A stretch of DNA of 64,000 nucleotides, from assembly GCA_019638495.1 (NCBI GenBank), contig JAHBTQ010000002.1:310001-374000 (forward strand), written 5' to 3'. Shown here piece by piece: positions 53,775 through 61,695 of the stretch (position 1 is its first letter; each line of letters opens with the position of its first letter). The notes beneath the pieces were generated by a model. That model made no database searches, was not told the DNA's origin, and was given only the letters and a program-made list of their open reading frames with translations. A program made the translations under genes and the position numbers. This stretch comes from Taibaiella sp. (GTDB taxonomy: Bacteria > Bacteroidota > Bacteroidia > Chitinophagales > Chitinophagaceae).

Positions 53775-55271
53775 CTAAGCAAAAAATCCGTGTATAAACC
53801 ATTGCGCATTGCCGTGCTCATAGCTTCCTGACCTGAACAGCCAGTAGCGTGCACCTTGATCGTCTTCTACACAATAGTAGTCGCGATAGAGGCCCTGCTG
53901 CAGCCACCATTCCTGCTCTATGCGTTCAGGACCATCGGCTTTGCTTATGTTGTGCAGCTCACCTTTGTAAATGAATAGCATGGGTGGATAATCGGGCATA
54001 GGCACACTCACTTCTATGGCCTCCGGTTGCGGCAACAGGTGTATGGGCCGAGGAAAATCTACTTTCCATCCTGTTTGTGGCTTTTCGGAGAGGGATGCTG
54101 CCAGTTTCATTGAGCGTTCGGGCCAGTAGTGTTCATCGGGCAGGTAACGATGTGTGCTGTGTGCGCCCAGTTTGCCTGCTATCCTGTCCAGCAACTCTCC
54201 TATAGCTGCGCCGTTGCTGCCTTCGGTGAAATTCCACAGAGCATCCTGCGTGGGGGAGATGTCTTCAATAATTGAGGCCTCAAGGGTAAATACCTCAATA
54301 CCCAATGCCGGGGCAATATTGACAATCTTCAGTTCGAACAGTTTAAACAGGTGCATCACATTACGTGACGGGCTGCTGGTGCCTATTTCTATTTGCTGCA
54401 CAAGTCCATCTATCCGGTAGCATTTGAATATACTTCTGCGCAGTCCTTTCTCTTCTTTTGCCAGTCGCCTGCAGAGTGTTTCCAGCAGTCGTTTCAGTGC
54501 TATTTCTATTCCCGATGCTGTTCTTATCGGCTCCAGGCTGGGCAGTCGCTCCATGTATGGCTCTGCGGGTTGTATAGGGTTCAGTGCTTCAAATTCATGA
54601 CCCAATGCCTGGTTCAGCCGGGTAAGTAGGTTCTCGCCAAACCGTCTGCGGAGCGCCTTGCGGGGCATGGTTATAAAGTCGGCTATCCTGTACAGGCCCA
54701 GTTTGTCCAGCCGCTCCAGTGTGGTAGCTTCCAGCCGCAATGCTGCAGGTGGCAGGGGTAGTATAGCTTCCTCTTGTTGGTCATGTGCTACTATTGGCGA
54801 TACGGTGCCATAGTGGCATACAGCCCAGGCAGCACCTATAGTATCGGCTATTGCAGCCCGTGCATCATAGCCAAAGCCACGCAGTTTTGTGACAATGTCC
54901 CTGAGGTAGGCCTTTTCACCGCCCCACAGGTGTGCACAGCCACTTATATCCAGCAGCAGACTGTCTGGCATGTGAGTGGCTACAACAGGTGTGTAGCGCA
55001 GGCACCATTCTGCCAGGTTGTTCAGTAGCTTTTCTGCCAGTCCCGGTTTGTCGTCAAGTACCTGCAGCGATGGCAGCACGGCCCGGCAGTCGGCCACAAC
55101 CATATCTACGTCTATGCCTTTTTCCTGTGCAGCTACATTTGCTGCTTTTATCACCATCCTTCCGTGTTCCGGTGCCGCCATTACAAATGGCACATCCTTC
55201 AGTTCTGGCTTGCATCGTGTCATCCAGTCTGTCTTCAGGTGTCGGAACCATATAGCCAGGTACCTGCGCAT
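53775..55271 (-). CDS. imuB: ImuB, Y-family polymerase-like mutasome subunit
   Basis: 498 residues resembling Y-family polymerases. The palm region contains LLLDISGCAHLWGGEKAYL, a hallmark of ImuB, but the N-terminal catalytic acidic residues typical of DinB are replaced (YLAIWFRHLKTDW). It is therefore probably a catalytically inactive scaffold that ties DnaE2 to the clamp. The start overlaps imuA's stop in TAATG. Confidence 0.93.
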   Translation of the reverse strand: MRRYLAIWFRHLKTDWMTRCKPELKDVPFVMAAPEHGRMVIKAANVAAQEKGIDVDMVVADCRAVLPSLQVLDDKPGLAEKLLNNLAEWCLRYTPVVATHMPDSLLLDISGCAHLWGGEKAYLRDIVTKLRGFGYDARAAIADTIGAAWAVCHYGTVSPIVAHDQQEEAILPLPPAALRLEATTLERLDKLGLYRIADFITMPRKALRRRFGENLLTRLNQALGHEFEALNPIQPAEPYMERLPSLEPIRTASGIEIALKRLLETLCRRLAKEEKGLRRSIFKCYRIDGLVQQIEIGTSSPSRNVMHLFKLFELKIVNIAPALGIEVFTLEASIIEDISPTQDALWNFTEGSNGAAIGELLDRIAGKLGAHSTHRYLPDEHYWPERSMKLAASLSEKPQTGWKVDFPRPIHLLPQPEAIEVSVPMPDYPPMLFIYKGELHNISKADGPERIEQEWWLQQGLYRDYYCVEDDQGARYWLFRSGSYEHGNAQWFIHGFFA

Positions 55272-55999
55272 TATCCTGCTCTTCGTTTATAGGTTTCAGA
55301 AATAGTGAATGTTTGCCGGGTTATGTGTCTGAACTGTCCTGCTGTCCATTCTACCTGCCACGTTCCGGGTCTGCCATTTCTTACTTTTACCAATTGCACA
55401 TTCCAGCGTGAGAAACCCACGCCCGGCAATGATCCGTTCATAATGCTCGGTTGCGGACTTATCTTCCACCTGCTTACGCAGGCTGTCACGTTCTCAGATC
55501 TGGGATCGTAGCGGTGAATAAAACCTGTTACCTTGCTCTGCTCCACTGCCAGTTGCAGCCTTCTCGATTCTGTAAAGGATAGTTCGCTCAGCTCGCCAAT
55601 TACTGCACTTACTGCATCACATTTTAGCGCCTCTTCTACGGCCCATAGCACATCCTTTTGTTTCCATAGGTCTATGAAAATGATGCGCTCAGGGTCAATG
55701 CCGTAATTTCTCAATGCAGGTGGAAATATGGTTCGTTTATTGCTCACCCATACTGCTGTTCCCTTATTTATTAACTGGCCCAGCAGGCCGGCCATAAAGC
55801 CATTTGTTGCTGCTGCATTCTCCTTACTGTCACTGATAAATTCATGCACGGCGCTTAATGGGAATGTGTTTTCCGGAAATGCTTTCTCCACTTCCCACAG
55901 GCCGGTTTCCAGGCATTGCCCTGTAGCCTTTATGGGTTTTTGCATAGAAAGCACCTCCCTTTGCAGTTGCTGAATAATATCTTGTCTGTCCGCTTGCAT
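55271..55999 (-). CDS. imuA: ImuA, RecA/SulA-like mutasome subunit
   Basis: 242 residues from ATG 55999 (a TTG at 56005 is also in frame). It is RecA-like, with the Bacteroidota-type ImuA pattern (FPLSAVHEFISDSKENAAATNGF; RTIFPPALRNYGIDPERIIF; GELSELSFTESRRLQLAVEQ). It probably links the mutasome to RecA filaments. It is first gene of the imuA-imuB-dnaE2 operon, divergent from the S24 repressor with a palindrome in the gap. Confidence 0.9.
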   Translation of the reverse strand: MQADRQDIIQQLQREVLSMQKPIKATGQCLETGLWEVEKAFPENTFPLSAVHEFISDSKENAAATNGFMAGLLGQLINKGTAVWVSNKRTIFPPALRNYGIDPERIIFIDLWKQKDVLWAVEEALKCDAVSAVIGELSELSFTESRRLQLAVEQSKVTGFIHRYDPRSENVTACVSRWKISPQPSIMNGSLPGVGFSRWNVQLVKVRNGRPGTWQVEWTAGQFRHITRQTFTISETYKRRAG

Positions 56000-56015
56000 T
56001 ATCAATTATATCATG

Positions 56016-56023
56016 TACATTTG
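56016..56023 (+). promoter_or_regulatory. -7 box (TACATTTG) of the S24 repressor gene
   Basis: Exact TAnnTTTG, 48 nt upstream of ATG 56072. The predicted transcription start (about 56027) abuts the left arm of the palindrome, so bound repressor would block initiation. Confidence 0.6.
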
Positions 56024-56027
56024 TTGC

Positions 56028-56055
56028 TATTAGAAACAATGTTGTGTTTCCAATA
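56028..56055. promoter_or_regulatory. Palindromic candidate operator between imuA and the S24 repressor
   Basis: TATTAGAAACA (56028-56038), spacer ATGTTG, TGTTTCCAATA (56045-56055): 10 of 11 positions are inverted-repeat matches. It lies centrally in the 72-nt divergent gap, overlapping the expected start of the plus transcript and a near-consensus imuA -7 box (TATTATTG on minus, 56051-56058). A likely SOS-box equivalent bound by the adjacent XRE-S24 protein. Confidence 0.7.
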
Positions 56056-56071
56056 ATAACATTATAAAGTT

Positions 56072-56860
56072 ATGCTGCAAAAGATTTTTTTCCACAATAA
56101 CATTCGCTTTTTGCGTGAGCGCAGGAGAATGAGCCAGGAGGAGCTATCGGCTGAGCTGGATGTGTCAAGGAATAAACTGCAAGCCCTGGAATCAGGCAAA
56201 ACTGTAAATCCGTCTGCTATAGACTTTATAAAGTTTTCGGAATTCTTTAAGGTGAGTATAGACAGCCTTATGAAGGTGGACCTGACAAAACTGGGCGAGC
56301 TGAAGCTTAAAGAACTGATGGCAGGTAATGATGTGTATATGACCGGTAGTAAGATAAGGGTGCTGGCAATATCTGTAGACAAGGACAACAGGGAAAATGC
56401 AGAGTATGTGCCGGTAAGGGCAAAAGCAGGCTACATGGCGGGCTATAATGACCCTGAGTTTATTGCCGGGTTACCCAGGTTTAGTTTGCCCAATCTGCCC
56501 AAAGCGGGCACTTTCAGGATGTTTCCCACCACAGGCGATTCTATGCTGCCTATACCTGAGAACAGTGATGTCATTGCTCAGTATGTAGAGGACTGGAAAA
56601 ACCTGAAGCCTGATACCGCTTGCATCATTATTCTGAAAGGCCAGCAGGATTTTGTATTTAAGCTGGTGACGGTGCAGGAAGATGGGAATGTCCGATTGAG
56701 ATCCCTAAACAGGAATTATGCACCGTATACTGTGAAAAGTGAGGATGTGTTGGAGATATGGAAGTATTATAAGCACCAGACGGGTACACTACCAGAGCCA
56801 GAAACCGATCTGCAAGAGTTAAAGTCCCTGATCCTTGAGTTGCATAAAGGCAGGAAATGA
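56072..56860 (+). CDS. XRE-S24 (LexA/CI-like) self-cleaving transcriptional repressor
   Basis: 262 residues. An HTH_XRE domain spans about 9-68 (MSQEELSAELDVSRNKLQAL). The C-terminal S24 peptidase has a predicted Ala119-Gly120 cleavage site (VRAKAGYMAGY), nucleophile Ser157 in TTGDSMLPI and general-base Lys197 in FVFKLV, as in LexA, CI and UmuD. Most Bacteroidota lack canonical LexA, so this protein probably controls the divergent imuA-imuB-dnaE2 operon and itself, with RecA-stimulated autocleavage after DNA damage (inference). ATG 56072 is the start, 17 nt after the palindrome. Confidence 0.9.
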   Translation: MLQKIFFHNNIRFLRERRRMSQEELSAELDVSRNKLQALESGKTVNPSAIDFIKFSEFFKVSIDSLMKVDLTKLGELKLKELMAGNDVYMTGSKIRVLAISVDKDNRENAEYVPVRAKAGYMAGYNDPEFIAGLPRFSLPNLPKAGTFRMFPTTGDSMLPIPENSDVIAQYVEDWKNLKPDTACIIILKGQQDFVFKLVTVQEDGNVRLRSLNRNYAPYTVKSEDVLEIWKYYKHQTGTLPEPETDLQELKSLILELHKGRK

Positions 56861-57021
56861 ACAGTGCAACTTAACGATTGTCAATTCCTCGCCCCAGAAT
56901 CAATCATTTGCAGAGAGTAAAGAGGCCTGAATTCTTAAAATTTTGAAAAAAAGGCCGCACAATATTTTTTTTAATCAGAAAAGTGCTACGTTTGTGATGG
57001 GTATATTTTTCATAAGGTGTA

Positions 57022-57058
57022 GCGGAGCTCCGGTGTCTACCGGAGCTCCGCGATTTTT
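57022..57058 (+). terminator. Strong hairpin with T-tract after the S24 repressor
   Basis: 13-bp perfect stem GCGGAGCTCCGGT / ACCGGAGCTCCGC, GTCT loop, then GATTTTT. It lies 161 nt after the repressor stop and 88 nt before the GNAT gene; the arms are themselves near-palindromic around GAGCTC. Confidence 0.75.
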
Positions 57059-57145
57059 AAGCGGTTCCTCTATTCTTTTTTCGCTACACATAGGTTCGCA
57101 TTTCCGCACAGTTAGTTCAGTTATCTTGCAGCAATAACTAATTCT

Positions 57146-57733
57146 ATGGCCCTCCATATTGACCATTTTCCCGGATTTACCAATTGGGATATCTCATACA
57201 TAACACTGGAAACCCCGCGCCTGAAGCTAGTGGAGATAACAGATGAGATGATGCAGAAAGTAATGACCACACTGCAGCAGGAGGAAATAAAGCGCTTTCT
57301 TGGTTTGGCAACAGACACAGAACTGGACAAGGAGAAATCGAATTTTGAAAAGGGATATTCCTGGTATCGGTCTGGTGCACGGAATTTTGTTATACTAGAC
57401 GCGAACTCACGCATGACGCTAGGCAGGGTAGGGTTCCATACATGGTACCAGGCGCACAGCAGGGCAGAGGTCGGGTATCATATTACCCGGGATGAGGACA
57501 AGCAAAAGGGTATAATGAGCGAGGCCCTGCACAGAATGCTGCAGCACGGGTTTGACGAAATGAAATTGAATCGTGTTGAAGCTTTTGTGGGGCCGGGAAA
57601 TGCAGCGTCGCAGCGCTTGCTTTTGAAGATGGGCTTTAAGGAAGAGGGTAGACTACGAGAACACTATTACAAAAATGGTGTTGCTGAGGATTCGCTTTGT
57701 TTCGGTCTATTAAGGAGCGAATGGCAGGGATAG
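57146..57733 (+). CDS. GNAT N-acetyltransferase (RimJ/RimL-like)
   Basis: 195 residues. Typical features of the ribosomal-protein acetyltransferase-like group: TPRLKLVEITDEMM, RVGFHTWYQAHSRAEVGYHI, and acetyl-CoA loop region TRDEDKQKGIMSEALHRML, then VEAFVGPGNAASQRLLLKMG and REHYYKNGVAEDSLCFGLL. Substrate unknown. The stop lies 4 nt before the convergent lptC stop. Confidence 0.92.
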   Translation: MALHIDHFPGFTNWDISYITLETPRLKLVEITDEMMQKVMTTLQQEEIKRFLGLATDTELDKEKSNFEKGYSWYRSGARNFVILDANSRMTLGRVGFHTWYQAHSRAEVGYHITRDEDKQKGIMSEALHRMLQHGFDEMKLNRVEAFVGPGNAASQRLLLKMGFKEEGRLREHYYKNGVAEDSLCFGLLRSEWQG

Positions 57734-57737
57734 GACG

Positions 57738-58319
57738 CTACTTTGGTACTTCGCTCTTGTCAACCTGCACAGATCCTTTAGGGTTCAAAATGCGGTACCA
57801 GGTAAAATCCCGGTTTGCTTCCATGCCTGTGCCAAACAGAATTTCATTCGCGGTAGTTATCTGCACGTCTTTTTCTGTAAAGAACTTTTCGGCTTCTTCA
57901 TTCCATACCAGTTCCTGGGTACGCAGTTCTTCGCCCTTTGCACTCACTATGTGCACACTATCCCATACAATGAAGTCGCGCTGTGTTTCGTAATAGCGGG
58001 AGGAGTCGGCAGTAAGTACATCGGTGATATTGCCTGAGCTGTCGAAGAACTCCATGCGCAGGCCGTTATTCATATCCACATAGGGGCGCCTTGCAGAGCT
58101 GTTTCGCAAGAAGTCACGGGCAGAGATCCGCATCTTTACTTCCCCATCCTGGCTGTAAATAAAAGTAACTCCTTTTGCATGGTCGACCTGGCGATTGTTC
58201 TTAGCCGTAAGCGCACGTATTTGTTCGGGATCGTTTGTGCAGCCTGTGAGCAGCAAAATGAAGCAAGCAAGGCCTGCGAAGCCGGTAGCATTTACCCTGG
58301 ATTGTGGCTTGCGGCTCAA
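57738..58319 (-). CDS. lptC: LPS-export ABC transporter periplasmic protein LptC
   Basis: 193 residues with a lipoprotein signal (LACFILLLTGCTND; Cys about 27). The LptC domain follows (about 45-185), with VTFIYSQDGEVKMRISA and DVLTADSSRYYETQRDFIVWD, repeating the beta-jellyroll used to shuttle lipopolysaccharide from LptBFG to LptA. It ends the coaX-OMP-lptC gene cluster typical of Bacteroidota. Confidence 0.88.
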   Translation of the reverse strand: MSRKPQSRVNATGFAGLACFILLLTGCTNDPEQIRALTAKNNRQVDHAKGVTFIYSQDGEVKMRISARDFLRNSSARRPYVDMNNGLRMEFFDSSGNITDVLTADSSRYYETQRDFIVWDSVHIVSAKGEELRTQELVWNEEAEKFFTEKDVQITTANEILFGTGMEANRDFTWYRILNPKGSVQVDKSEVPK

Positions 58320-58333
58320 GGTGCAATACGTTT

Positions 58334-59677
58334 TTAGTTGTACTTAGGACGGATGAACCAAAGATCGTTTAGCGAGAGCCCAACGGTGATACGCACAAAG
58401 TTCTGTTTAACCAGGCCGTTGTCTTTGGTGCCAAGGGCTCCGACCTCAACTGCGGTGTGCAACTGGGAAAGTGAGCGCCTGAATGGCAGGCTGAACCCTG
58501 CTGTAACATTGTAGAAGGGGAGTTGCAAGCCAGACAACTGCAGGTAATCATTACCAAGAGACGCGCCAAGCCGGTATGTGGCCCTGGAAAGGTATCGACG
58601 GGAGTTTTCGGCGCCTGGCGTGTATTCGCCGCCTATACCCATCTTGTAGGATGTGGATGCGATACCAATATTCATTGTGCCCGAAGACTGGCTGCCAAAG
58701 CTGCTCCAATCTGTGGCGGAATAGTCGATACCTACACTCCACCTGCCGGGACGCATAAACATAATGCCTCCGCTATATGACAAAGGGAGGGTTAGCTTAC
58801 CCTTCAACTCACCACTATTGAACGAAGTGTCACGAATCACAGTGTCTCCAAAGCTGTAAGCTGCAAGGTGTTGTTCCTCGTAGTGTTCTGTCATTTGCTG
58901 ACCCAGTGATATGGTTCCGCCTATGCGCAACGTATGCAGTGAGTCCACTTTGAATTCGTATTGCGCACCAGCTTTCCAGAGAATACCTCCAATTCGGTTG
59001 TTTGAAACGAATTGGGAGTAGAAAGCGTTATTGATCGAATAGTAACTGGCAGGGATCAGAACGTTCGAATTATTGAACTTGCCAAAAAGATACCCGAAAT
59101 TCACTCCTAAACTAAGCCCCTTGTATTTGGCACTGCCACCTATGAAAGCATAGTTGAGCCCTCCGTTGGCCAGATAAGACCTTATGACAGTGTCAATAGG
59201 GCTGGGAGGATTGCTGGATGCAGAAAGTGTGTCCTCGAGCCGGGAATAGGCGGTGGAATAGGGGCGAAAGCCAAAGCAAAGACCTGCATTCTTACCCACC
59301 GGTAACCCCAGGTTCATATAGGCTACAGATACGCTGCCTGTGCGGTAGCTGGCATCTGATCCGTTTATGGTACCGTGTACGTTTCGGTTTGTGCCGGTTG
59401 CACCTACTTCAAATGTTGTGCGTTTCAGTGACGAATAAGAGGCAGGATTGTCGGTATTTACTTCAAACGGATTGGCGAATGCACTGGTAATGCTCCCCAT
59501 TCCTCTTAGCACGGTGTTATTTCCATTGCGCAATTCACCTATTCCATACCTGGAGTAGGGGTTGTTTTCGCGTCCGTTGAGAGGATTGCTGCCTGAGGTT
59601 GTTGTCTGCCCGAAAACCCGGAAACAGGATAAAGCGAGCAGAAAAGTAATTACCTGTTTAGGCCGGCAATGGTACAT
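58334..59677 (-). CDS. Outer-membrane beta-barrel protein (FadL/OmpP1-like, unassigned)
   Basis: 447 residues from ATG 59677 (an ATG at 59686 is also possible). Signal peptide MYHCRPKQVITFLLALSCFR, then VFGQ. NPYSRYGIGELRNGN and FANPFEVNTDNPASYSSLKR begin a region of regular amphipathic strands with aromatic ends (LGLPVGKNAGLCFGFRP; LSLGVNFGYLFGKFN; RWSVGIDYSATDWSSFG), finishing in a terminal barrel strand (FVRITVGLSLNDLWFIRPKY). It lies between lptC and coaX and overlaps coaX by about 20 nt. Function unknown, possibly envelope-related. Confidence 0.8.
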   Translation of the reverse strand: MYHCRPKQVITFLLALSCFRVFGQTTTSGSNPLNGRENNPYSRYGIGELRNGNNTVLRGMGSITSAFANPFEVNTDNPASYSSLKRTTFEVGATGTNRNVHGTINGSDASYRTGSVSVAYMNLGLPVGKNAGLCFGFRPYSTAYSRLEDTLSASSNPPSPIDTVIRSYLANGGLNYAFIGGSAKYKGLSLGVNFGYLFGKFNNSNVLIPASYYSINNAFYSQFVSNNRIGGILWKAGAQYEFKVDSLHTLRIGGTISLGQQMTEHYEEQHLAAYSFGDTVIRDTSFNSGELKGKLTLPLSYSGGIMFMRPGRWSVGIDYSATDWSSFGSQSSGTMNIGIASTSYKMGIGGEYTPGAENSRRYLSRATYRLGASLGNDYLQLSGLQLPFYNVTAGFSLPFRRSLSQLHTAVEVGALGTKDNGLVKQNFVRITVGLSLNDLWFIRPKYN

Positions 59678-60404
59678 TATGGTCAAGAATTATGTTTAGT
59701 CCCTTCAATGCAAGATCGGGGTCGGCAAATATCTTACTTTTCAGTTTGCTTGCAAAGTAGGGAGCATCACCGCCAGTTAAGACCGCGTTAAAATCAGGAT
59801 ACCGGCCCGCGTAGTCTGCGATAATGCCATCTATCTCTGCCACCATTCCGTTTACCACTCCGCTTTGCAGACATGTGTCTGTATCGTACCCCAGCATCAG
59901 TGGCTCTTCGTCTATCTTCGAAATTTGGGGCAACATACCTGTGTATTCGTGCATTGCCCTGAATCGCATGTGCATGCCCGGAGAGATAGCTCCGCCGCGG
60001 AATGTCTTTGTCTTCTGAACGAAGTTGTAGGTAATACAAGTGCCAATACTAATAACGAGGTTGTTCTTATCGGCATAGTGAAAATGAGCGCCGGTCACAA
60101 GCGCCAGCCTGTCAGGCCCAAGGGTTTCCGGAGATAAATAGGCATTATTAATCGGGACAGGTGTGCTGCCCGTAACCACTACGGTAGTAACAATTTTGGA
60201 ACGTAACAGGTCTACCACATTTGCCGTGTCCGGCACCACAGCACTAATTATTGCTTTTTCGGGTTTGTGGGTTTCCAGAAGGCTGGCAATATGTTCGCCA
60301 GCCACGTCAGCGGCAAATGAGAATTGCTTCTGCATTTTCTTATCGGCAAATATGGCTGCCTTTACATTAGTGTTGCCCCAGTCGATACAGATGTTTACAG
60401 ACAT
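59658..60404 (-). CDS. coaX: Type III pantothenate kinase
   Basis: 248 residues: NICIDWGNTNVKAAIF (ATP-binding Asp8), LGPDRLALV, ISIGTCITYNFV, FRGGAISPGMHMRF and TGGDAPYFA, the standard CoaX signature of the ASKHA fold. It phosphorylates pantothenate in the first step of CoA synthesis. The outer-membrane gene starts inside its 3' end, so expression is likely coupled. Confidence 0.94.
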   Translation of the reverse strand: MSVNICIDWGNTNVKAAIFADKKMQKQFSFAADVAGEHIASLLETHKPEKAIISAVVPDTANVVDLLRSKIVTTVVVTGSTPVPINNAYLSPETLGPDRLALVTGAHFHYADKNNLVISIGTCITYNFVQKTKTFRGGAISPGMHMRFRAMHEYTGMLPQISKIDEEPLMLGYDTDTCLQSGVVNGMVAEIDGIIADYAGRYPDFNAVLTGGDAPYFASKLKSKIFADPDLALKGLNIILDHNVPLPA

Positions 60405-60497
60405 TGTTCAATGATTTTTTGGAAAGATTGCCAAAATAGTAAAAAACTGTCGCAATGCGTCAAAATGCTTTGTCAGGGCCCTGGTTTTCGGACCTGC

Positions 60498-61010
60498 TCA
60501 GCCACGAAGCCATTTTAGCATATGTGGATATGGCTTTGTGCTATTCTTAGAGGCATTATTCTGATCATAGCAAAAACCTGCCCACTGTAACAATGGAACG
60601 TAAAGCATATTGCCACTATTATATTGCTCTACGTACCATTCAGCGGCGCCTTTATATCCGGCCGGGTGAAAGACGACGGCCGGATCGATACCCAGGTGGA
60701 TGCACGCGGCATAGCTCCAGGCTATGGCCATCATTTCTTCTCCATTTGCCTGGTCTTTCGGCACTACTGCTCCTACGTTGTCGCTCATTTTTCCGCGGTC
60801 TTCAGGGCTGGCAACGGCAATATGGCCCGCCTCATGCAGTAAATCGCCTGGGTACAAGAGTTTCTCACTGTCTATTGTCAAACTACCATGGGCGATGCGG
60901 ATGCCGGGAAGAAACGTTTCCCCATCAATTGGCTCAAACGTGACCGGAATGCCTGTAGAACGTATGAATTCGATGATGACCTGCGCGGTAGTGTCTGATA
61001 ATTTCTTCAT
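60498..61010 (-). CDS. Small HExxH-containing protein (putative metallopeptidase)
   Basis: 170 residues from ATG 61010; the frame is open to 61181, but conserved-looking sequence starts MKKLSDTTAQVIIEFIRSTG. The zinc-binding motif is HEAGH (His59, Glu60, His63), preceded by LLYPGDLL and followed by VASPEDRGKM. No signal peptide, so cytoplasmic. I cannot assign a family. It may be an ImmA/IrrE-like or mini-gluzincin protein, but a third ligand is not obvious. Its position upstream of coaX suggests nothing. Confidence 0.6.
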   Translation of the reverse strand: MKKLSDTTAQVIIEFIRSTGIPVTFEPIDGETFLPGIRIAHGSLTIDSEKLLYPGDLLHEAGHIAVASPEDRGKMSDNVGAVVPKDQANGEEMMAIAWSYAACIHLGIDPAVVFHPAGYKGAAEWYVEQYNSGNMLYVPLLQWAGFCYDQNNASKNSTKPYPHMLKWLRG

Positions 61011-61132
61011 TTGGTAGGTGATAGTGTGTACAAAATACCTCTTTTTCCCAGATGTTCGCCGATGAGCCGAACAATCAGAAGGCGCTAATGGGTACAGGTG
61101 GTCTATGGCCAATAGTCTTTCGATTATTTTGG

Positions 61133-61140
61133 TATATTTG
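61133..61140 (+). promoter_or_regulatory. -7 box (TATATTTG)
   Basis: Exact TAnnTTTG, 72 nt upstream of the small lipoprotein ATG at 61213. Confidence 0.4.
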
Positions 61141-61212
61141 ACCGTGCTTTTACGGCCGTGCAATTGTAGATATGCAAGCACAGGAGGTCGTTACGTTTAA
61201 TTCAATACTGCT

Positions 61213-61437
61213 ATGAGAAAGATTTTTCCATTACTTCTAATTGTCGCATTCGGTGGCTGCAAGAAGTTTAAGTGCCGTGAATGTACACTGATTCTCCATG
61301 ATACCAGGTCGAAAGTGTATTATCCGGCCTCGAAAGTGAGTATGTGCGGTAAAAGCAAGAGCGAAGTGTCGCAATTTGAAAATGCGAACAATTTTTCCAG
61401 TGATACTTTGGAATCGAAGGCTATATGTGATAAATAA
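61213..61437 (+). CDS. Small putative lipoprotein
   Basis: 74 residues. MRKIFPLLLIVAFGGCKKFK is a lipobox signal peptide (Cys about 16). The mature part has four more Cys (CRECTLILHD; VSMCGKS; AICDK), possibly forming disulfides. The pattern is common in small Bacteroidota lipoproteins of unknown function. Confidence 0.6.
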   Translation: MRKIFPLLLIVAFGGCKKFKCRECTLILHDTRSKVYYPASKVSMCGKSKSEVSQFENANNFSSDTLESKAICDK

Positions 61438-61643
61438 TTTCACATGCCTGGTAGTTTGCAGCGCTAACGCTGCGCAATTCGATTTTTTTATGGAATAGCA
61501 TTTATCTAAATTCATCTTTAACTATTGCATCGGGTTGAAGAAATGGTTATATTTATGTCGCATTTCTATAGCCATCTCTGTACCTAACCCCTTGTTCTGT
61601 AAAGGACCATCCGATTGCCAGGAATATGTTGCTAGTTCATCGT

Positions 61644-61671
61644 TCGTCGTGTTGTTCGACGACTTTTTTTT
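61644..61671 (+). terminator. Terminator-like hairpin upstream of the Big2 adhesin
   Basis: TCGTCG / CGACGA 6-bp stem with a 7-nt loop, followed by C and eight T residues. It lies 24 nt before the adhesin ATG and 200 nt after the lipoprotein stop, so it may instead act as a leader attenuator. Confidence 0.45.
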
Positions 61672-61695
61672 CTTTTACCTCTTTAAACAAGTTCT

